DNA of 64,000 nt, from positions 1 through 64,000 of the forward strand of contig JAVSML010019181.1 of NCBI GenBank assembly GCA_038503035.1, read 5' to 3'. A program made the translations under genes and the position numbers. The notes below the pieces were generated by a model. It did no database searches and was not told where the DNA came from. It saw only the letters and a list, made by a program, of their open reading frames with translations. The DNA comes from Crocodylus rhombifer. Its lineage: Eukaryota; Chordata; Crocodylia; Crocodylidae. Positions 11,190 through 22,365 of this stretch are shown here, piece by piece (within the stretch, counting starts at the first letter, position 1; every line of letters starts with the position of its first letter).

Positions 11190-13530
11190 TTACCAGGCAG
11201 ATTGATTTTCCTTGAAACTACTCATTGGATTGATCAGGCAGGGAAAGAGTTAAGCAGGTCCCACTGACCCACTGAAGCAGGTGGCTCTTTAGCTCAGCTG
11301 GATGGGAAATGGAAGTGATTTTTTGGAGGAGAGAAGAGCTGTGGAAAAACCTGAGGTGAGCATTTCTATGCTGTTGTTGATTTTGTTTGTTAATAAAGCC
11401 AAGCTTCAAAAAGGCATTGAATTTTGGTTTTACACAATGTGTGGACTTTGATCACAGCAGGTTGGTAAAGACAACTGCATGCACACACAGCCTCTGTATA
11501 TTAAAGCTATTGCATCCTGCACTCACTTAAAGCAATGTAAATTGGGAATAATTCTTCTAAATTTGCTAGGGAGTACAATGTACAACTTTTACTCCATCTG
11601 GTGAGTGTCTACAAGAGCAATTGACTTCAATGTTGTGACTACATGGAGAAGGGTGTAAGCCAGGGCTGTCCAGCTGACTTGTGCATTAAGGGCCTGGCAT
11701 TGTACCTTTCTTTTCTATTCACTTCAGTTGCAGTGGGAATGGGCTCTCTGAGCTGTGTTTGACCTTGTAAAACACTTGACTCAGCCAGTCTTTGACTGCT
11801 CCAAACATAGATCCTTAAAGCCACGGTCTATTTTAACTGTGAAAACACGGGTTTTAAAAAAAGCTACTTTCGAGACTTTCAATATTTTCTTTGCCTAAAG
11901 AAAAAAAAGGTGTTACAAATGAGGAAATGAAGGCTACAAGCTCCGAACCCCTCTTCGTCTGTGGTAGGGATGGAGTAGCCAGCCAGGGATAGAATAGCCT
12001 TTACATTCTCCCATGTTTGGCTTGAGGAGGATTATTAGGAATTGGGTGAATGAAGGAAATTTAGAGGCTGAATGTAGCCCTTTTATAGGGACCTCTCTCA
12101 ATATAAGCCTGTAATCTCCAAAAAAACAGGTTGACAAAACTCTCTTTTGGTTTCTTCTGTCATTCAACAGCTCTGTCTCCAGTATGACAGCAAAGCCCCA
12201 CGTGTCTTGACCCACTGGTTTTGCCCCCATGTAAGTGAGAGAGTTGCCAGCCTTACTGATTTTACTCCTTATCAAAATCACTGTGAGTCTTAGGTTTCGT
12301 TTTCATTGGATATATCTATTTTTTGAATAAACATTTAATTACCAGTAAATTTGGAATTTATACTGCCTTTGAATTGTTAATGGACATTACGAAGAATGTT
12401 TTATATGAATCACAAGGTTTTAACTTTCTCACTTTTCCGTCTTCTGCTTTGAGGTTGAAAGAATGCAGGTTGGCATTGGGACTTTTTCTTTGTTTTCTTT
12501 TTTGCTTTAAAAGATAGGCGTGTTTGCCAAGTGCACCAAGGCAGAAAGGGAGAGCCCAGTGTCCCTGCTGTGTGTAAACAGCTCGTGCAGAGCAGCTACA
12601 GGAGCCTCTCCGGTTTTCTCTAATTGCAGCTGGGGGAACAGGTCTGCAGCTTGGCAGAGCTCTGTGGCCCTGGGTGGAGGTGCACCTTGTCCAGGTTCAA
12701 GAGGAAGCCCTCTTGGGCCAAAAGCATCCCTTCACTCTATTTCCTCCACTGAGGTAACCTCCAGCTTCCCTATCAGCTGTGTAAATGATGCAGGGATGTT
12801 TTTAGGCCACTAGTGGTTGCCTAGGAAACCAGCTGCTGCTCCCGGGGGACCTGCCAGGGTTGGTTTTGAATGAGGATCCTCGGAGACCTGCGGGGCCGGA
12901 CAGCAGGGAGAGGGGCTCTGCGCTAGTCGGAGCAGGTGGAGCCCCTTACCTGGAGAGCAGTTAAAGGCTGTGAGGAGGTGATTGGTTTGGAGGGTGCACC
13001 TGTGTGGAGAGGGGTCTGGAGACTGCCTTTTCTCAGCTCTAGATCCAGCTGGTTTGCCCTTGTCTGTTTTTAGCTATCTGCTAGCTGTCCAGGCATGTTG
13101 TGAGAATTGCTAGTTGTGTTAATAGCAACTCACAATAAACTAGGATACAGACTCTTCAAATGATAAACGCTGTTTACCTTTTGCCCAGGAAAATGCAGTC
13201 CCTCAAGAGGTAGGAAACACTGCTCTTGTTTCTCATTATTATTGACAGACATGGTCATTAAAAAAAATATTCCATTTGGGTTCTCATTCCTATTTTCAGC
13301 AGCCAATTTGCAGTTCAGGGTTCAATTAATTAAAAATCATTGTATGGATTGATATGGGTCCCATCTTAATCCAAGCTTCATGGTCCTAGCTTTTCATGCT
13401 TTGGGTCTATGAGTCTATACAGCGGTACCATTATACAGATAATATGCAATGTAATTCTTGCTGGTAATGTTAATTAATAATCTTTCTTGCATATGTATCT
13501 ATCTATATGCTTATTTTTTCCCCTGGTACA
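11190..13530. other. Non-coding; a mildly CpG-rich patch at 12820-12960
   Basis: No gene recognised. The patch at 12820-12960 has several CpG (around CCTCGGAGACCTGCGGGGCC) against a CpG-poor background. It could be a small regulatory element or an unrecognised first exon, but nothing supports either directly. Confidence 0.45.
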
Positions 13531-13533
13531 AAT

Positions 13534-13718
13534 ATATGTGAGAATCTTTTTTCAGCAGAAGAATTTGGAGCAAGAAGTAAAGCCAGCCCCACTGACTATA
13601 TATATATTTAGATGTTTTGCAATCAGGGGGAACCATCAAGCTGCAAATATATATGTATTAGTGGGATTGGCTTTACTTCTTGCTCCTGATTCTCTTGCTG
13701 GAAAAAGATTCTCACATA
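13534..13718. repeat. Fold-back palindrome, about 74-bp arms
   Basis: The left arm (13534-13608) and right arm (13645-13718) are inverted copies. Both carry TATGTGAGAATCTTTTT, GAGCAAGAAGTAAAGCCA and CCCACT in mirrored order, with roughly 10-15% mismatch and small indels. The spacer is almost exactly the 34-bp core also found at 10741-10774. It would form a long stem with a short loop in single-stranded form. It codes for nothing. Confidence 0.85.
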
Positions 13719-15859
13719 AATGCCAGAGAACAGTGAATAAAGTACCATCCCCACAGGAAATATAACTGCCAGGGGACCTTATTACAACAACTATGCCATG
13801 ACTTGGTTATAAGACGTATATAACTTATAGTCTGCATAAAGGCTTGGACGTGGTTAGGTTCGTTCATAGTTCACATGGTAAATTGGGCAATGCAGGTAAT
13901 CATTGCTGATTGACAGTAAAAACAGAAGTGGATTAACCTAGTGTTACTGGGTATTGTATGTTATGTTGACTAGTTCTTATGCTTAACCTCAACAAATACA
14001 ATCGCCTGCCTAATGCTAAAGAAAATACGGGCATTGCTAAAAGCAAATTCTGATGCAGTGGAGGCAGGATGTTTAAAAGGTGGTAATCATGGACATTGAA
14101 ATGACTGAGCCTAATTCCACTTCACAGTAATGCTGCTCAAGCTAAGTAACCTATGAACAGGGCAAAAGGACTTCAGTTGTACATGCTGGCCTAATATTCA
14201 GAGATTTCCAATACTCTGGAGTTGATTCAATTTTGAGTTTAATAACATAGGACCTTATTTTCTCTTAAGAAGTGAGATTGGAAGGAGACTGTTTGGGAAT
14301 TGGATTCAGTGTGTTTAATAGCTGAAGAAATTCAACAACCTTGATAGCAACAAACTCCAAGTTTCACACTGCATTGCAAAGTATGGCGTGCCTTTTTCAA
14401 CTGTTGAATTTCTCAGGAGTGCTGTTCCAAGTAGTGCTGACACTTCTCTCCCTAGAAATAGATTTTTAATTCAGGTGTCTGGAAACATGAATTCAGGTTG
14501 CTGTTTTTTTCAGGGGCTTCAAAAATTTGATCAAGTTATGAATAAGTGATATAATACTTCTCTATCTCTCCCCTCTTTGGAAGATAAAGGATTAAAAACT
14601 AAAAGAAAAAAGGAAATGTTTTCAAAACATACATGGTGGTACACACATATCAGAAACACTTTGATTAAAACATTTGGGATATTTTTGTTTCAGAAAAAGT
14701 TGACAATGCCATCACTCACCCAGTCAAAATTTCTGCACCTCCAAAAATCCCTTCTCTCCATTTTGGCATGTTCCTTCTATTATAAATTTGTTTATAATAA
14801 ACCTTCCTGAGATATAAACTAAATGATTATATTCCTTGAAAAGTTTATTTAAAATTTTAGAATGAGGAAGACTTGTACTAGCAGGATGAATTGCTATTTA
14901 GTACAGAGGAAAATATCTTTATTTAAGCAGCCATATGAATACTGGCCCTAGGATCTACTTCAGAATTATACTATAAACTTAAGCAGTGCTGTCAAGGCAA
15001 AAACGTTTAACAAGATCCTTGTGAGTTTGGGCTAGTGCACTTGTATGGGGAGATCTGCATTTAAGCACTCAAATCCTTGTATGGTAAAGCTGAATCCATT
15101 TTGGATATATTACATTTATACTAATATTGTACTTGCTGCCTAGATACTTAAGGTGACCAGTGGCAGTGCCCCATAAAAACACTTTATCAAACATACTTTA
15201 CTAGGAAGGTTGTATTTGCTAGAAATTACTACCTTCCTTGGCAAGGCCAGTCTGTTAGTTTTCTTACTGCCATGTGAGCAAGGCACAGTTTTACCTCTGA
15301 AAAACCCATTGTAATTTGTAAAGTTCCAGGTGGCCTGGGTTTCATCAGCTCCTATGCAGAAAAGTTGCTCTTTGGCTAAGGATTTTATCTAATCCTTGCA
15401 GTGCAAAATTAAAAGTATTGTTGCTGAGTAGTGGGGAATGGATGGACATTGGTAATATTCTAGAACAAAAATTCATTGCTAGTTGTGGATACAAAAGAAA
15501 AGTATTGGGAGATGCTATTAAAATATTAACTTGCTTGGTCCATTAGACTCCCCCTAAGGAAAAGGATTAATGTGTTTAATAAAATATTAGAACAAGTCAG
15601 TCATGTCTGTTAAAATAAAAACTGTTTCTAGAGTACCTTTTCAGTCTCTTATGCAAAAACCTTTCTAAGACTAGAACTGTTTTCCACCAGGGTCAGGTCA
15701 ATACTGAAAACATCCTAAAGTTTAACTTGGTAGAAAGAAAACTTGCCTTTAGTAAATAATCTGAGAACAGTATCAGGTGAACATGTAATTCATCATCACT
15801 AATTAGTAGTAGATTAGTAAGAGAGACTGTAAACATTGTGCTTAGGGATAGATTTGATG
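13719..15859. other. Non-coding, nothing recognised
   Basis: AT-rich sequence with no gene, RNA or bounded repeat detected. Confidence 0.6.
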
Positions 15860-15867
15860 ATTTAGAG

Positions 15868-16086
15868 CAGCTGCAGACAACTTTTTGGCAAAAGTGCCAC
15901 AAATAAGGCCTGCACCCTCTACAAGTGTCACCTTGATCCCTTCCCCCACAATCTGCAACTCTGCTTCATTCCATATGTTCCCTGCCCTGCCTGCTACTTT
16001 GCTTTCTGCTCCCTGCCCTATCTGCCACTGTGTTCCCTTCTCCCTCTCCAATTTGCTGCATACCAAACATGGGTTGCCTACTCCTG
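15868..16086. mobile_element. hAT-type MITE with degraded 8-bp target duplication
   Basis: The ends CAGCTGCAGACAAC and, inverted on the right, CAGGAGTAGGCAAC match at 10 of 14. They have the CAG start and the GGCAAC motif common in hAT-Charlie-like elements. The flanking octamers ATTTAGAG (15860-15867) and ATCTAGAC (16087-16094) match at 6 of 8. At 219 bp with a pyrimidine-rich, non-coding interior, it is a non-autonomous copy. Confidence 0.6.
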
Positions 16087-16094
16087 ATCTAGAC

Positions 16095-19000
16095 AGTATC
16101 TGCCATCCTGAATTTCTGCACCACCCGAGCCAACTTCTGATCTAGTTTCTCTTTCTGGGCATCCCTGCTATGTTCAGTGATGGAATTGAGCTTGTGTATT
16201 TTTCTCATGAGCTGGCAGTCATGGTAATGTAGTGATAACTTTTTAATTTGTAAATATTTACAGTGTTAATCACAAAACTGTCATTAACTTTAGTTGTATT
16301 ATGTTGGAGGTTTTGGTATGTTATTTATAGACCTGATACCTACCGATATGAGATAAAAGCCTTCAATATGAAAAAATGCTACATTTTTGAACAGAGAGTG
16401 AGAAGATTGCCTTTTAGAGGTCAAAACTCCCAGTGCCTCTGGCAATATGGCCTTGATGTCATCTGGTAAGGTAGAAACATAAGTCCTACATGGGAGTAAA
16501 CAGCCAATACCTGCAGGAGTCATTTTGTTAGGAGGTCTTCCTCAGTGTTGCTAGGTGATATTTGTTATGTGGAGAAATACAGTCTGCTCTGTATTTATTA
16601 TAAAAAATAAAATCTACTTTGTATCATGTAGCTGGTCTTGCCTTTGGTACCAGTAACTAGCTTACCTAATTCTGCAGCAAGGAGAAGAGTTTAATGAGAA
16701 AATAGCTAAATCTCAGAACCTTTCCAGCACTCAGATGCAACCTCAATCTCTGAGGAAGGCGAGGAGAAGGTGGCAAGGTGCTGGCACGTGGGCTTGGGGA
16801 AGGTTTGTTGCTTTCTTCTTCATTCTGTACCTTCTTTGAGCTGTCTGTTTGGAAATGCTCAGCTGCTTTGTGATGTGCACTGCTTACAGAAGAAACATGG
16901 CAGAGACCAGCAGACATTCATTTGAAATGATTTTCATTCACTGCATTCCAGAATGGACTTGAAAGCAGGTCTCAAAGGCAACCTGTATGTACCAGTTTGT
17001 CTTTCATATTTATTTTTGACAGACTTGAATCTTCAGGACGGTATTCTATCAAATGACATGCCCAGTCAGTGTGATGTGTGTCTAAAAATAGGTCATTGTT
17101 AAAGGATAGGAAGGATAATATATAAAGTTAGAAACTATAAACCTTTGGAGTGTAATACTATATCATGTTTATTGCACCTCTGGTGCAATGTTGTAGGATT
17201 ATGTATGTTAAAATTATTGCTTCCCATTGATTAATTTGTAGCATGATATTCAATCTGTTCTTATCAAAATGGGGAAAGGCTGATCGCAAGCTGTTCAGGT
17301 GGCTGCTGCTAATATCTTGATAGCAAACTTGCACAAGAAAAGCTTGAAAAGATGTTGAGTGGTGTGCATAAACTCCATCCTGTGAAGGACAATGGCTATA
17401 TTGGATCTAATCCTGATCTTTTGCACAGGCATACAAACACCTTGATTGATTTCAGATAACTTCATTTTCTCTCACTTTCTGAAAATTATGCCACTTATTT
17501 TGGTGTTTACATATGGATTTAAGTACCAGATTCTAGGCACGTTTGATCATTTTACCCTGGGTTCTTACATTAGTTATTCAGTTATTTTTAACTATGAGTC
17601 TTCCTTCTATGGAGTAAATATTAGCTGGGTATGGTTGAAAGATAAAGCCACTAAGAAATGTGGCCATTCTCAATTACAGCATATCAGGAGATGAAAACCT
17701 TTAAGGGAAGGGATTTCAGCTGTTCTAATTACCCATTCACACTTGCAGACAAGGAACCTTGGAAACAAGCTGTCTAATGAAGCAAAACTTACATATTTAT
17801 TCCCATGACTTGTTCTGTAGCTGCATGTTTAGTACTTTATGATGCTGGCAATATGAAATTTTGAGTGATGTTTTAAGAGCTACTATTTAAATAAGGCCTG
17901 GGATATAACTATGCAGTATAAAACTACTTTCTAGAATCCATGTTAAGGTTTATTATCAGCACCAGATTTGAGTGACTGATATCCAAGGTTTGATTGTGGA
18001 AGCATGCAGTAAGAGACAAAAATCAGAATGGCTAGAAACATCCTTTGTATTCTGTGAATCGGATCTGAAGTTACAAAGGTAAAGGAGTGGGCAAGAAATA
18101 AGAGGGAAGTGTGACATCTGGTGGAAAGATGATCTTTCCAGGAAACAATGTCTGCAAATAACAACAGAGGATATTTCACAAAATTTGAAGTGGCATTTAC
18201 AAGTGGGAAGCTCAGTACTTAAGCAGTGAAGTAGGTGTGTGAGCATTCTCAGTCTCCTCTCACCCCAATCCATACTGGTTGAAGATGCAGTCCTAATGAC
18301 TAGAGGGAAAATATGTTGCTAAATAACATTTCTACAGTAGCTTTTGTTCCAAGGATCTCAAAACATTAAGCCTCAGAACACCAATTTAGAGTATGTGCTG
18401 AGCAGCAGATAGGAAACAGACTATAGCCCTACAACTTGTAGGTAAAAGCTGCAGTCTGCTGTAATTTATAAGTGGATTGGAAATAAAGGAGGAAATGCAA
18501 TCTGACCAGAGCTAGCATCAGTACTTATTCCTGTAGAAAGTAAAACTATCAGGACTTCAGTTTAAAGAAAGAAAAATGCCATTACTGTCATCTAATGCAC
18601 AGAGCTCCGTGCTGGCTGCACTGCTTTTAGTATCAGAGTTAGCTCGTTTAATGCTTGGATTCTGTACAAAACACAGACGTCCGCAGTACAGAAATCACCT
18701 CAGAAGAAGGAACGCTACCTATTGAACAAGCTGATTCTGGAACTCAGTCACTGCTACCTTAGCTTACGAGTGTTTAGCTTATGCTTCTCAGCTGACTGAA
18801 TGTGAAGTGTGTGGATATACAGAAATATGCCTTAAATATATACAGAGAGAACATGTTAATAATCTCATCAGTGCTCGTGCCTGCAATTAATACTGTAATA
18901 TCCTGGTCTGATGGAGAAAGGGAGGATGAAAACAGAGAAGGGGAGGAGTCCTTTGGGAGGGAGAGGTGGAAAGAGTACACTTGTCCCTTGGTTAGCATCT

Positions 19001-20184
19001 GCAAACTCTTCAAATAATCTTGTAGTCCTTATGCTAACAAAACACCACCTGAAACCACTGTAGGCTTGGAGCCAAGATCACTGCTAGTGTACTGATTTTG
19101 AATGGTAAGTCTATGCTGTGGGAACACATTCCAAATATATGAGGCCTTTACAAATTGCTATGCTCAGAACTTGGGGGAGATGACCATCTTGGCCAAGAAG
19201 AGGCAGAGGCCCCTAGTGGAAAAAAAGAACAAGCTTCATATCATTTCTTAAAAGACTCTAAGGCTATGAAGTCTCTAATGAGATCATTGTGATGCTTTTC
19301 CTCCATCTGACATTGGTCATTCCCTGTCACTTAGAGGTTTTTCCATGTCATCACCTTCTGTTGTTGTAGCTTGCATTATCCTATGATCTAATATGGGTCA
19401 AATTATGGTTTCTCATATAACTGACACCCACATCTGGTAAGTCCCTTTCCCATTCTGTTGAGATCAGTTGGACTTTTGGAAGTGTCTAGGAGATGTAGCA
19501 GTATTTGATAGCCTTTTGTGCGTTTTGTCTATTTTACATTTCTTTAAATTTTTATTTTCTAGAAAATAGTCTATGATAAAAGCAAGTAAAGTGGTGTGTC
19601 AGGTGTTTCAGGAGGCAGACTCCATCCTCAGCAAGTTTTTGCCTGTTTGTTGATAATCTGATGTTCCCATAAGGAGTTTGACTGTTTGCCAAGAAACAAA
19701 ATACAGGAGTTGTGTTGCTGATCTCCTCTGTGGGCTCCCCTGACTGGCATATGTGGGGGAGGCAGAAAGTAGTTCCTCGCGTACCTCAGAAGCTGGGGTT
19801 TTGTTGGGCAGCAGGGTCTGGGACTGGAGAGGGGCTCTAGAAGATGGATTATGTGTGGGGAGGAGGAGTGAGAGGGATGGTGGCAGGTGGGGCAGAGCCT
19901 GGTCTAGGCTGGGAGCAGTGTTGTAAGGGAGCCATTTTCTCCCCTCATTATCCCTGTCGTGGCTTTGCCTCCTTGCTCTGAGAGCAGGTTGCTCCCAGAT
20001 ATGGAAGATTTTAGGAAAAACCTAGAGTCTACTGTGAATTGCATCCTAAGTGCCCTGGACATGAAGCAGACAATTGTAATCTGACCCGGGCTCGCTGGCA
20101 TTCTTCCTGAGTTCCCCGCAGGACCCCAGTTCCTAGGAGCTGGCACCTAAGCAGGTACATGGGTAAAAGCTATCAAGGAAAGCA
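16095..20184. other. Non-coding, nothing recognised
   Basis: No gene found. A few CpG occur near 18650-18720 in an otherwise CpG-poor stretch. Short open frames show no domain. Confidence 0.55.
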
Positions 20185-20322
20185 GGCCCTTGGAGTTGGA
20201 AACCTGGGCTCAATTCTCTGCTCTGCTAAAGGCTTGCTGCATGACCATGGTTATGTCACTTAATCTCTCTATTCCCCTTTAGTAATATGGGGAGGGTAAT
20301 CCTTCCTTCCCCACAAGCTCCG
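20185..20322 (+). repeat. MIR-like SINE fragment
   Basis: The stretch reads like the MIR/core-SINE consensus: AACCTGGGCTCAATTC, then CTCTGCT, TTGCTGCATGACCATGG, GTCACTTAATCTCTCT and AATATGGGGAGGGTAAT. It is an ancient copy with no visible target duplication. Confidence 0.6.
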
Positions 20323-22137
20323 GGTCTTGTCGGCATGAGTGTTATGGTTCTCAGGGTGAAACCTGCCTTTTGTAAGGGGAATATGTCTGACCGGGGGGGG
20401 TCTAGGTGTTCTGGTAACATAGATGTGGATGTAACCGGGTGATCTATCTTGCTGTCTGCTAGAGACAAGGAGAGCTGCTGCTCATGGGCTCATCCTGCAG
20501 TACAGAGCAGGAAGCTTGTTCCTGCCTGAGAATCTGCTTTTGAGAGAGCTGTCTCTACCTGCCTTGGGATGATTTAAAAGAGAGGTAGCTGAAAATGAAT
20601 ATTCAAGTAGGATTTTTATCTCTGTTTTTTCCCCCTAGATTGGATCTGGTCCTTGCAGATCAAGCTTTGGAGTCTGCTGCTGAATATGTCTTGATGATTG
20701 GGTTGGGACAGGATGAGCTTACAGGGAGCAGAAGCTTGCTGGCTCATCCTGCAGCAGAATAAAAGGGCTAGAGAGTGACTGGCAGGCTACATCTGGATAA
20801 TCAGTGTGGTTCCATAAACTGTATTTTGGGCTTTATTGTTAAATTAGTCGTGGGGAAAATAAGAAAATTGCCAGGAGGAAAGGAAGTCCCCCTGATCTGA
20901 TTGGCAGAGAGTCTGGGCTGGGAAGCTGAACCCAGGGTAGATAAGCTAAGCTAGCGGAAGTGTTTGTGCTGCTCAGACTGCCCACTAGGGACAGAAACTC
21001 CAGCTGAGGAAACAGATTCAAGGTTTCCTTAGAGCTGCCTGCATTGGACTGGGACAGGCCTGGTTAGGTGGTGTTAGATCTGTTAGTAGAGCAGACTTCA
21101 ACAGAACAGGTATTTGCTTTTAGTCCACAACCATTCACCCCTGTTCTTGAGTCGACTCGACTGCTGCAGTGTCAAACTAGATTCACAAGTGAGGTTTAAA
21201 TGCAGTGAGTGCTGTTTTGAGACCTCAGTAAGTAAGGACATGAGGGTTGCCTTTGATTAAAATGGATTTGCTACCAGAGCTCTGCTAACATTTGCCTAGC
21301 TGGGATGCCTTTCAATCCCCAACCAAATAAACTTTGCCAGCATAGTTTATTCTATTTGGGGTTTAAGCTATACAGCGATTCTACCTAGAAAGGCATTTAA
21401 ACCAGGTATGACTGCTCCAGTGTCTTTGCTGGTAGAGTCATCTATGTTAATAAAGGGTGTGTTTTTCTCCCCTACCCCAAACTTCAGCTTAATGAAGTAA
21501 AAAACCCTCACCTATGGAGTCTGCAATAGCACTCAGCATTTCATGTATACAGTGGTGCCTGTATAGTTAAAATGATAGATCCCCTAATATAGAGGAAGTT
21601 ATCAATATTTTCCACATGGAGGTGGGTTACAAGATGCTTCTATAGCATAACTGCATCCACCTGTAGGCTGTTCCCATTTTAACCAGATGGGTACAAAATC
21701 AGTAAAATTACATACAGAAATAAGATGCTCACCAAGCATCAATTTCTTCTTAATGAAATGCTGTATCTTTCCCAGGCAAAAGGTAACTGCATAACCAGGT
21801 TTCCAGATGGAAGGTAACTGGGTAATCAGGTTTCTAAAGGTACCTTCGGGGTGGCTGGGTGGGAAAGAAAGATGGTTAAAGGGCATTGGCAGCTTTAGTT
21901 TTAACTTCACAGAATCTGTAAGTGTGAATGCAGTTCTAAGTTGGAATAAAGCGACATCTTCATTTCAAAAGTTATCTACAGATCTGATCTAAAAATCATA
22001 TTTTATTGAACCTGGTCCTTTTTACTGCTATTTGCCTCTGGCAGAAGAGCTGCATATAGAATTAATTTGTATGCCCGCTTATTTAATAAACAATTTCCTT
22101 CTTTCATTGTATAGCTGGCTGACATTAATACTTTGCT
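20323..22137. other. Non-coding, nothing recognised
   Basis: No gene or clear mobile element. Open frames are short and unsupported. Confidence 0.55.
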
Positions 22138-22365
22138 GTTTGACAGTGCCTTTAATCTAAGGCTTTCAAAGTGCTTTGCAAACATTAATGAAGCTTCAGT
22201 GCCTATAAGGGAGGAATTATCATCCTATAGTTAAGGGAACTGTGGGATATGAATTAATTGATTGTCCTGCCCAAGACAGAGTGGGTTACTGGCTAAGATG
22301 GTAGCAGGACCTGTGATTCCCTGTTCTCAGTTCTGTACTTCAATCACTACACACTGTTCCTTCTC
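22138..22365 (-). repeat. MIR/L2-like SINE fragment, antisense
   Basis: It reads as the reverse of the MIR/L2 3' consensus: TTTCAAAGTGCTTTGCAAAC with ATTAATGAAGC, then a TTGTCCTGCCCAAGACAGAG block and CAGTTCTGTACTTCAATCAC. This marks an old antisense insertion. Confidence 0.6.

Noticed and set aside
11664..11780. CAGGGCTGTCCAGCTGAC as a hAT left end
   Set aside because: The candidate right end (GTGTTTGACCTTG) pairs poorly and no 8-bp duplication was found.
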